A DNA stretch of 8,977 bases, from the NCBI GenBank assembly GCA_041663425.1, contig JBAYMS010000059.1, positions 1 to 8,977 of the forward strand, read 5' to 3'. The translations under genes were made by a program, and so were the position numbers. Of this stretch, positions 1-5,518 are shown piece by piece. The number at the start of each line of letters is the position of its first letter. Within the stretch, counting starts at the first letter, position 1. The notes under the pieces were generated by a model. That model saw only the letters and a list, made by a program, of their open reading frames with translations, did not search any database and had not been told where the DNA came from. Source of the stretch: FEN-1322 sp041663425 (lineage in GTDB: Bacteria > Omnitrophota > Gorgyraeia > 2-01-FULL-45-10).

Positions 1-1347
1 GATGTGTCTGCGTTGGTAGCAGAGGCTATTGTCGAAGAACCAAATCCTATTGTCAAAGAAAGATTGTCTGAATTGGCCAAGAGCGTTAAGGGTATGGCTA
101 ATATAAGAGAAGATAGTCCTGAGAGAAAGCCTACGACAACTACGCAGCCTGATAACACTTGGGATGATCACGAAAGCGATTTCAATCTCAACCCGCTTAT
201 AAAAGCAGGTGATGTGGACGCTCTTACGGCGGAACCAAGACTAAATTACCATGATTTCATATTGGAGCTGATTAAAGAGCATAATATTGCTATATTGGAA
301 ACATATGAAGCCGCTTATGCGCAGGCACAAGCTAGGTTTGCTAAAGAAAAAACCAATAAATTGGCCGGTAAGCCGATCGAAGAAAACACTAAGATAGAAG
401 AGGGTGATGTGATCCTCGGTTATAGATCTGCAAAGTTGCAAGCTATAAGCGAATTGCGTGTTACGGGCATTGGGGAGAGCGACCAGGTCGAAGCTGAGGC
501 GCTGGATGTAGACGGTAATGAATTGGATGTTACCGTGAGCGTTTCACGCGGCCAGTTGATGGATATGGGCTGCAGTTTTGTCAGATATCTGCCAAATGCG
601 ATCATGGACTTTACAGTACCCTATGCACCTAATATGGGTCCTGGTAATTTGGAAGGCATGAATAAAATTACCGAACTTAACATCAGCACCATGAGAAGCG
701 TTTATAAAACAGTGGAGATTTTGCATAAATTAAATCTGAAGATCTTTTCTCCCCAGCATGATATAGGTCTGACTGAATCGATGAGAAGAGCGCTTAAGGA
801 TATAGAAAAGAAACACGGTAAAGATATAGTGGATCTTTATACTGAGAAAAACCTGGAAGGGTTTCTGGAAGAGTTGGCTAAAAGCCGCGGACAGGGTATA
901 ATACTTACAACAGCAAATGGAACATCTGCCGAGGTGGTAAGAAAAGTATCCGAAAGACGTCCGGATCTCCTTAAGAATGTGCGCGTGATAAATATCGATA
1001 TGCCTTCAGGGTATGAGAGTTTGTCTGTCAATTCCAACGAGCGGTCTTTCTATCAGGCGGAGATATATTATAAAAGAGGTATACTTGCGCTGCTTTATGA
1101 TGAGAAAAAAGGTAATGAAAAAGTAAATATGCTGTTCAGGCAGTCTCTCGAAGGATGCTTTGCTAGTGATGAGCAGAGGCAGGAATTCTTAAATGGTTTA
1201 GTTCCGCCTGAAAACGAAACAGAATTGCAGGCGCTTCAGCGTGTTTCGGGCTGTATCAACAGGATGGTGGGGCTCCTTTCACAGAAAGTCGCATCCGCTA
1301 TTGAAAATTTAAAGTTGGAAATGAAAGCATTCTGGACAGCGGCGTAA
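1..1347 (+). CDS. C-terminal part of an unrecognised large protein (5' end outside window)
   Basis: I do not recognise this protein. The frame is open from base 1, and the GTG at 4 has no visible ribosome binding site, so it is best read as a 448-residue C-terminal fragment ending in TAA. The first ~40 residues are helical and charged, followed by a Thr/Pro/Asp-rich linker (nt 130-180). Next come a helical stretch with an Ala/Gln/Glu/Lys-rich run (nt 265-390) and a probable beta-rich module (nt 400-560, alternating Val/Glu/Asp). A mixed alpha/beta part around nt 880-1020 has a strand-helix-strand pattern with ILTTANGTSAEVV and VRVINIDMPSGYES. The C-terminal ~80 residues look helical. No signal peptide or membrane segment is visible, but the N-terminus is missing. 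It ends 103 bases before rplM and is separated from it by a terminator-like hairpin, so it is probably a different transcription unit. Omnitrophota-like giant proteins are one possible context. The coding frame is secure; the function is unknown. Confidence 0.8.
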   Translation, partial: DVSALVAEAIVEEPNPIVKERLSELAKSVKGMANIREDSPERKPTTTTQPDNTWDDHESDFNLNPLIKAGDVDALTAEPRLNYHDFILELIKEHNIAILETYEAAYAQAQARFAKEKTNKLAGKPIEENTKIEEGDVILGYRSAKLQAISELRVTGIGESDQVEAEALDVDGNELDVTVSVSRGQLMDMGCSFVRYLPNAIMDFTVPYAPNMGPGNLEGMNKITELNISTMRSVYKTVEILHKLNLKIFSPQHDIGLTESMRRALKDIEKKHGKDIVDLYTEKNLEGFLEELAKSRGQGIILTTANGTSAEVVRKVSERRPDLLKNVRVINIDMPSGYESLSVNSNERSFYQAEIYYKRGILALLYDEKKGNEKVNMLFRQSLEGCFASDEQRQEFLNGLVPPENETELQALQRVSGCINRMVGLLSQKVASAIENLKLEMKAFWTAA

Positions 1348-1369
1348 AATAGCTAACTTAAAATAATGT

Positions 1370-1398
1370 TTGACAATACCGGAGGGGTATGTTACTAT
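1370..1398 (+). promoter_or_regulatory. Predicted sigma70-type promoter of rplM-rpsI
   Basis: A perfect -35 hexamer TTGACA (1370-1375) is followed by exactly 17 bases and a -10 hexamer TACTAT (1393-1398, 5 of 6 consensus bases). A start near G1404 or C1405 would leave a leader of about 46 bases before the rplM ATG. Position in the only gap upstream of the ribosomal protein genes supports the call. The predicted start lies inside the 5' arm of the following hairpin. The hexamers are seen directly; promoter activity is inferred. Confidence 0.75.
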
Positions 1399-1399
1399 A

Positions 1400-1430
1400 A
1401 ATCGCCTCTAGTGAAGAGGCGATTTTTTTT
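1400..1430 (+). terminator. Hairpin with T8 tail: probable intrinsic terminator of the upstream gene
   Basis: ATCGCCTCT (1401-1409) pairs perfectly with AGAGGCGAT (1415-1423) around the 5-base loop AGTGA; A1400-T1424 can extend it. Eight T residues (1423-1430) follow. This is a classic Rho-independent terminator shape, placed 53 bases after the stop of the upstream gene. It lies immediately downstream of the predicted rplM -10 box, so transcripts from that promoter would begin inside the 5' arm and still keep about six GC-rich pairs. It may therefore also affect rplM leader RNA. Confidence 0.8.
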
Positions 1431-1450
1431 GGATTAACTTAGGGAAAACT

Positions 1451-1882
1451 ATGAAAACTTACATTGCAAAAGAAAAAGATATTCAGAAGACGTGGCATGT
1501 AGTCGACGCCAAGGATAAAGTTCTCGGCAGACTTTCTGCCAAAGTAGCATCTATACTGATGGGTAAGAATAAAGTTATTTATTCGCCTCACCAGGATACG
1601 GGCGACGAAGTGATTGTAATAAACGCTAAATTTGTAAAGACTACCGGAAATAAGATGGGGCAGAAACAATATTTGAGATACTCTGCATATCCGGGCGGTC
1701 TGAAGAGTGAAACGATGGCGGCTGTAATGACGAAGAGTCCGGAGCGCATAATAAGGCATGCGGTTCATGGCATGCTTCCTAAAAGCAAGCTTGGGGCAAA
1801 ACTTTTAAAGAAGCTGAGAGTGTATCCGGGAGATGTCCACCCGCATCAGGCTCAACAGCCTAAAGTTCTAAAGATAGATTAA
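1451..1882 (+). CDS. rplM: 50S ribosomal protein L13
   Basis: This is L13, an early-assembly protein of the large ribosomal subunit that binds 23S rRNA. The 143-residue length matches the usual ~142. Recognisable family features are the N-terminal WHVVDAKDKVLGRLSAKVA segment, the GDEVIVINA strand, the TGNKMGQKQYLRYSAYPGG loop, the RIIRHAVHGMLPKSKLG helix, and the C-terminal VHPHQAQQPKVL. The ATG is preceded by AGGGA at 1441-1445, five bases upstream. The gene is followed after 16 bases by rpsI, the standard bacterial L13-S9 pair, and the two are presumably co-transcribed from the promoter at 1370-1398. The N-terminal sequence starts with the expected short lead-in before the conserved WHVVDA block, so the start is secure. 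Confidence 0.98.
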   Translation: MKTYIAKEKDIQKTWHVVDAKDKVLGRLSAKVASILMGKNKVIYSPHQDTGDEVIVINAKFVKTTGNKMGQKQYLRYSAYPGGLKSETMAAVMTKSPERIIRHAVHGMLPKSKLGAKLLKKLRVYPGDVHPHQAQQPKVLKID

Positions 1883-1898
1883 CGGAGAGAGATAACTA

Positions 1899-2294
1899 AT
1901 GGCAGAGAAAGCTCAATACATAGCGACCGGACGGCGTAAGAATTCTATAGCGCGTGTCAGGATGATGGCAGGAGAAGGCAAGGTTACCGTAAATGGGAGA
2001 CCTTTCAATGCCTATTTCCCCAGAGAATCAAACAGACTAGTAATAATGCAGCCGCTTGAAACAGCTAAGCTGGAAACCAAGGTGGATATATTTATAAACG
2101 CGGATGGCGGCGGATTAAGCGGCCAGGCCGGCGCGGTTAAGCAGGGTATTGCCAGAGCGCTTGTGAAGATGGATTCTGCGCTTAAAGCCGATATTAAAAA
2201 AGCGGGATTCCTGACCAGGGATTCGAGGGGCAGGGAACGCAAAAAGTACGGCAGAAAGCGAGCCAGGAGGCGATTCCAGTTTACAAAGAGATAA
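1899..2294 (+). CDS. rpsI: 30S ribosomal protein S9
   Basis: This is S9, a small-subunit head protein whose C-terminal tail reaches the P-site tRNA anticodon arm. The 131 residues fit the family. Visible hallmarks are the N-terminal ATGRRKNSIARVRM, the central DIFINADGGGLSGQAGAVKQGIARAL, the LTRDSR(G)RERKKYGRKRARRR basic block and the terminal FTKR ending in the conserved arginine. GGAGAG at 1884-1889 lies nine bases before the ATG. It is the second gene of the rplM-rpsI unit and is followed 25 bases after its stop by a strong terminator hairpin. Confidence 0.98.
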   Translation: MAEKAQYIATGRRKNSIARVRMMAGEGKVTVNGRPFNAYFPRESNRLVIMQPLETAKLETKVDIFINADGGGLSGQAGAVKQGIARALVKMDSALKADIKKAGFLTRDSRGRERKKYGRKRARRRFQFTKR

Positions 2295-2319
2295 AATAAT
2301 ATCTCCGACGAGTTTAAAG

Positions 2320-2377
2320 AACCTATCGTGGCAGCTTCCGACGACGAATTTTGTTGACACGATAGGTTTTTTATTTT
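2320..2377 (+). terminator. Intrinsic terminator after rpsI, overlapping the argC promoter
   Basis: AACCTATCGTG (2320-2330) pairs perfectly with CACGATAGGTT (2358-2368), giving an 11-bp stem around an unusually long 27-base loop. It is followed by a T-rich tail (2367-2377, one interrupting A). It sits 25 bases after the rpsI stop. The -35 box of the predicted argC promoter (2354-2359) covers the end of the loop and the first two bases of the 3' arm, and the T tail forms its spacer. Confidence 0.85.
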
Positions 2378-2382
2378 AATAT
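2354..2382 (+). promoter_or_regulatory. Predicted sigma70-type promoter of the arg operon
   Basis: TTGACA (2354-2359, perfect -35) is followed by exactly 17 bases and TAATAT (2377-2382, 4 of 6 consensus). The spacer is almost pure A/T in its second half. Transcription would start near 2389 and give an argC leader of about 43 bases. I saw no clear ARG box of the ArgR type nearby. The sequence is direct; activity is inferred from the hexamers, the spacing and the position ahead of the operon. Confidence 0.65.
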
Positions 2383-2420
2383 GAAGTTACGTTCCCGACG
2401 GGATTTTAAAGTTGGTAATG

Positions 2421-2425
2421 AGGAG
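2421..2425 (+). promoter_or_regulatory. Ribosome binding site that decides the argC start
   Basis: AGGAG lies six bases before ATG 2432, whose product begins MIKVGVLGATGYAG, the usual ArgC N-terminus. The in-frame ATG at 2381 lacks a Shine-Dalgarno sequence and overlaps the predicted -10 box, so 2432 is chosen. Confidence 0.85.
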
Positions 2426-2431
2426 AAGCCG

Positions 2432-3445
2432 ATGATAAAAGTTGGAGTATTGGGTGCGACAGGTTATGCCGGCGAAGAAGCCATCAGGATACTTTTGCGG
2501 CATAAGGGTGTTCAGATAACCGAGCTTGCGCGTTTTTCCGATACGGATGAACCTATTTCTACTGTGTTCCCGGCATTTAAGGGAAGGATCGACCTTGTAT
2601 GTAAAAAGATTGACCCTGCGGCTATAGCTAAAAATGTAGATTTTGTTTTTATGGGACTGCCGCACAAAGCCGCAATGGATATCGTTCCTGTATTTATCAA
2701 AGCGGGAAAATCGGTAATAGATATAAGCGCAGATTATAGATTGCCCCCGGATGTTTACAAAGCATGGTATGGTGTAGAGCATAAAGATAAAGAGAACCTC
2801 CCTAAAGCGGTTTATGGACTTCCGGAGCTTTATTACAACGATATAAAGAAGGCGAAGCTTATTGCAAATCCGGGGTGTTATCCGACGAGTGTGATACTTG
2901 GCATTGCTCCTGCGCTTAAAGCTAAGGCGATAGATGCTGAGCGGGTGATAGTTGATTCTAAGTCTGGAACCAGCGGTGCGGGACGTAAGCCCGACAGCGC
3001 ATTATCCTTCTGCGAGGTGAATGAAAATCTGAAGGCATACAAGGTGAATGAACATCAGCATATGCCGGAGATAAACAAGATACTTTCGCAAGTTGCCGGA
3101 GAAGAGATAAGCATAGTATTCACGCCGCATCTTATCCCGATGAACCGTGGGATACTTTCTACTATATATTTGCGTCTGAATGAAAAGCTTGATACGAAAA
3201 CTGTCCTGAAGATGTATAGAGATTTCTATAAAGGGAAACCTTTTGTCAGGATATCGGATGAGGGAAAGCTTCCTCAGATAAAAGACGTTGTATATACAAA
3301 TTATTGTGATATCGGCCTGAAGGTGACTGGCCAGACGCTTATAGTTATTTCGTGTATCGATAATTTAACTAAAGGCGCAGCAGGGCAGGCGATACAAAAT
3401 ATGAATATAATGGCCGGATATAATGAAACGGAAGGGCTTTTATGA
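2432..3445 (+). CDS. argC: N-acetyl-gamma-glutamyl-phosphate reductase
   Basis: ArgC catalyses the NADPH-dependent reduction of N-acetylglutamyl phosphate to N-acetylglutamate 5-semialdehyde, the third step of arginine synthesis, in the cytoplasm. From ATG 2432 it has 337 residues, normal for the longer ArgC type. The Rossmann dinucleotide motif GATGYAG is at 8-14. The catalytic cysteine is C149 in NPGCYPTS. The SKSGTSGAGR loop is at 176-185 and the EHQHMPEI motif with the active-site histidine region at 207-214. The C-terminal NLTKGAAGQA(I)QNMN block is typical. The frame is open back to an ATG at 2381, which would add 17 Arg/Lys-rich residues; I reject that start on ribosome binding site and promoter grounds. 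This is the first gene of the arg operon, and its stop TGA overlaps the argJ ATG by four bases, implying translational coupling. Confidence 0.96.
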   Translation: MIKVGVLGATGYAGEEAIRILLRHKGVQITELARFSDTDEPISTVFPAFKGRIDLVCKKIDPAAIAKNVDFVFMGLPHKAAMDIVPVFIKAGKSVIDISADYRLPPDVYKAWYGVEHKDKENLPKAVYGLPELYYNDIKKAKLIANPGCYPTSVILGIAPALKAKAIDAERVIVDSKSGTSGAGRKPDSALSFCEVNENLKAYKVNEHQHMPEINKILSQVAGEEISIVFTPHLIPMNRGILSTIYLRLNEKLDTKTVLKMYRDFYKGKPFVRISDEGKLPQIKDVVYTNYCDIGLKVTGQTLIVISCIDNLTKGAAGQAIQNMNIMAGYNETEGLL

Positions 3446-4662
3446 TCATAGTAAAAGGCGGGGTGACAACGGCTAAAGGTTTTGTGGCAAATGGTGTTAA
3501 GGCGGGGATAAAAAAATCCGGCAATAAAGATCTGGCGCTTCTTTATTCAGAAGTTCCGTGTGTAGCTGCCGCTGCGTTCACAACTAACAATTTTGAAGCT
3601 TCGCCTGTAAAGGTGAGCAGATTACACATAAGGAATAGAACGCACCAGGCTATCATAGCGAACAGCGGTAATGCTAACTGTGCCAATGGAAAAACGGGTG
3701 ATGCCAGTGCTGTGGCGATGACAGAGAGTGTGGCCAAGAGCCTATGGCTCGACAAGCGCGAGGTTCTGGTGGCGTCTACCGGCATAATAGGAGCGCCGCT
3801 GCCTATTAAGAACGTAAAATCTAATATTGCGCCGCTGGTAAGCGGCTTATCAAAAGAGGGCGGGAAATTATTTGCCGAGACTATAATGACGACCGATACC
3901 GTAGCAAAAGAGTTTGCGGTAAAGGTTAAGCTGGGATCATCGGTGGTGGCTATAGGCGGTGCGTGCAAAGGTGTGGGGATGCTTTATCCGGTGATGAAGA
4001 CAGAAAAACACGCTACGATGTTATGTTTTATAGCGACCGATGCGGCTATTTCAAAAAAGATGCTGGAAGAAGCTTTAGGCGAATCGATCATCGATTCATT
4101 CAATATGGTTTCAGCCGACGGAGATATGAGTACTAACGATACATGTTTTGTTCTCGCCAATGGCATGGCGGGAAATAAAAAGATAGTCAAGAAAGGTAAA
4201 GATTACAAAAAGTTTATGGAAGGTCTGAAATTTCTCTCGATCGAACTTGCGAAGATGCTTGCGCGGGACGGTGAGGGGGCGACAAAATATATAGAGATAG
4301 AAGTCCGGGGCGCGAAATCCGTCGAGGATGCAAGGGCCGCGGCACGTAAAATTTCTACCTCAAACCTGCTGAAATGTGCAATTTTCGGAGAGGATCCGAA
4401 CTGGGGCAGGGTGGCTGCTGCGTGCGGAGCTGTGGGGGTAGATTTTGATCCCGACAAGACCGATATTTACCTGGGGAGCATGAAGGCCCTGGCTAACGGC
4501 GCTATCGCAAAAAGCTACAACAAAGAAAGAGCGCGCAAATTTTTTAAAACAAATAAAGTCAACATAACGGTTGACCTTAAGTGCGGTAAAAATAAAGCGA
4601 CGGCATGGACCTGTGATTTCTCGAAGGAATATGTCGCGATAAACTCGGAGTACAGTACTTAA
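3442..4662 (+). CDS. argJ: Glutamate N-acetyltransferase (ornithine acetyltransferase) ArgJ
   Basis: ArgJ transfers the acetyl group from N-acetylornithine to glutamate, releasing ornithine and regenerating N-acetylglutamate (cyclic pathway). Some members also use acetyl-CoA, which cannot be told from sequence. The 406 residues match the family, which self-cleaves before a nucleophilic threonine. Here that is T192 in HATMLCF, giving predicted alpha (1-191) and beta (192-406) chains. NSGNANCANG (74-83), STGIIG (112-117, oxyanion Thr-Gly at 113-114), KGVGM (176-180), DGDMSTNDT, FGEDPNWGR and the C-terminal YVAINSEYST are all recognisable. Oddity: the usual MIxPNMATML block reads MLYPVMKTEKHATML, five residues longer before the cleavage site. 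GGAAGGG (3430-3436) precedes the ATG by five bases. The gene overlaps argC by four bases and precedes argB by one. No argE or argA is seen in the window, consistent with ArgJ supplying this step. Confidence 0.96.
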   Translation: MIIVKGGVTTAKGFVANGVKAGIKKSGNKDLALLYSEVPCVAAAAFTTNNFEASPVKVSRLHIRNRTHQAIIANSGNANCANGKTGDASAVAMTESVAKSLWLDKREVLVASTGIIGAPLPIKNVKSNIAPLVSGLSKEGGKLFAETIMTTDTVAKEFAVKVKLGSSVVAIGGACKGVGMLYPVMKTEKHATMLCFIATDAAISKKMLEEALGESIIDSFNMVSADGDMSTNDTCFVLANGMAGNKKIVKKGKDYKKFMEGLKFLSIELAKMLARDGEGATKYIEIEVRGAKSVEDARAAARKISTSNLLKCAIFGEDPNWGRVAAACGAVGVDFDPDKTDIYLGSMKALANGAIAKSYNKERARKFFKTNKVNITVDLKCGKNKATAWTCDFSKEYVAINSEYST

Positions 4663-4663
4663 A

Positions 4664-5518
4664 ATGAAAGAAGCTATACGAAAGAGCGAAGTCCTGATAG
4701 AGGCATTGCCCTATATACGTAAGTTTTTTGAAAAGACGGTAGTCATAAAATACGGCGGCGCAGCGGTTGAGGAGAAGGGTATAGCCCCGGAAATTCTCGA
4801 AGATATAATATTTATGAATTATGCAGGGATGCGGCCTATCGTGGTCCATGGCGGCGGACCTTTCATATCGAAGATGATGAAGAAAGCCGGGATCGAACCG
4901 AAATTCATCCAGGGAAGACGCGTTACTGACGCCCAGTCAATCCATATAATTGACCGCGCCCTTGGCACTATAAATAAGAAGATCGTCCGGACGTTGAAAG
5001 ATATGGGTACTCAGGCGTTCGGGATGAGCGGCAAAGAGAACGGCATGATAAAGGTCCGTAAGCTTAAAGGCGATGCCGATCTCGGATATGTAGGTGAAGT
5101 CACCTCTGTCGATACGACGGTGGTAAAGCGCCTGATAGAAGATAATATAATACCTGTCATATATCCGCTTGGCATGGGCAGGGATGGACATACATACAAT
5201 GTAAATGCCGACGACGTCGCATATTCTCTTGCAGTAGCGCTGAAAGCGGAAAAATTTGTTCTGCTTACAAATGTTAACGGAATAATGAAGAACAAAAACG
5301 ATCCGAAGACTTTATATAATACGATAAAGGCGGGAGAAGTCGAGCGGCTTATAAAAAATAAGACTATCGATGCAGGCATGATACCAAAAGCGAGGGCCTG
5401 TATCAATGCGACAATAGGCGGTGTAAAGAAAGCGCACATTCTCAATGCGGGCATTCCGCATGCGCTGCTTCTGGAAATATTTACCGATAAAGGTATTGGA
5501 ACGGAGATAGTGAAATGA
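4664..5518 (+). CDS. argB: N-acetylglutamate kinase, arginine-sensitive type
   Basis: ArgB phosphorylates N-acetylglutamate with ATP, the second and usually controlled step. It has 284 residues of the amino acid kinase fold. VVIKYGG (26-32, K29), VHGGGP (61-66), NVNADDVA (179-186), LTNVNGI and GMIPKARAC (K242 at the ATP site) match known catalytic and binding elements. An N-terminal helix of about 25 residues precedes the first strand, and the C-terminus carries HALLLEIFTDKGIGTEI (266-282). In the family these two features mark hexameric, arginine-inhibited kinases; E. coli-type insensitive enzymes lack the helix. Feedback inhibition by arginine is therefore inferred. The start has no close Shine-Dalgarno (CGGAG at 4646-4650 is 13 bases away). 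It lies one base after the argJ stop, and no alternative start occurs before the upstream in-frame stop, so reinitiation coupling is likely. Confidence 0.96.
   Translation: MKEAIRKSEVLIEALPYIRKFFEKTVVIKYGGAAVEEKGIAPEILEDIIFMNYAGMRPIVVHGGGPFISKMMKKAGIEPKFIQGRRVTDAQSIHIIDRALGTINKKIVRTLKDMGTQAFGMSGKENGMIKVRKLKGDADLGYVGEVTSVDTTVVKRLIEDNIIPVIYPLGMGRDGHTYNVNADDVAYSLAVALKAEKFVLLTNVNGIMKNKNDPKTLYNTIKAGEVERLIKNKTIDAGMIPKARACINATIGGVKKAHILNAGIPHALLLEIFTDKGIGTEIVK

Noticed and set aside
4..6. GTG as the true start of the first gene
   Set aside because: Only three bases precede it, no ribosome binding site can be seen, and the frame is open to base 1, so the gene most likely continues leftwards.
1439..1768. 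109-codon open frame on the minus strand over rplM
   Set aside because: Antisense to a universally conserved ribosomal gene, with no supporting signal.
2304..2344. Repeated TCCGACGA (2304-2311 and 2337-2344) as an operator
   Set aside because: Two eight-base copies are not palindromic, do not flank the promoter symmetrically, and resemble no ARG box known to me.
2393..2407. Tiny hairpin TCCC-GAC-GGGA followed by TTTT in the argC leader, as an attenuator
   Set aside because: A four-pair stem with a three-base loop and only four T residues is too weak; likely chance.
2381..2431. Longer ArgC with 17 extra N-terminal residues
   Set aside because: No Shine-Dalgarno before ATG 2381, overlap with the predicted -10 box, and a well-placed AGGAG plus family-typical N-terminus at ATG 2432.
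2295..2431. T-box, riboswitch or ArgR box ahead of the arg operon
   Set aside because: The leader from the predicted start is only about 43 bases, too short for a T-box, and I see no T-box motif or paired ARG-box-like palindromes.
3543..3968. 141-codon open frame on the minus strand inside argJ
   Set aside because: A shadow of the argJ frame; no ribosome binding site or recognisable family, and argJ is clearly the real gene.
5011..5454. 147-codon open frame on the minus strand inside argB
   Set aside because: Lies wholly within argB, whose catalytic motifs cover the same bases; composition looks like a complementary-strand artefact.
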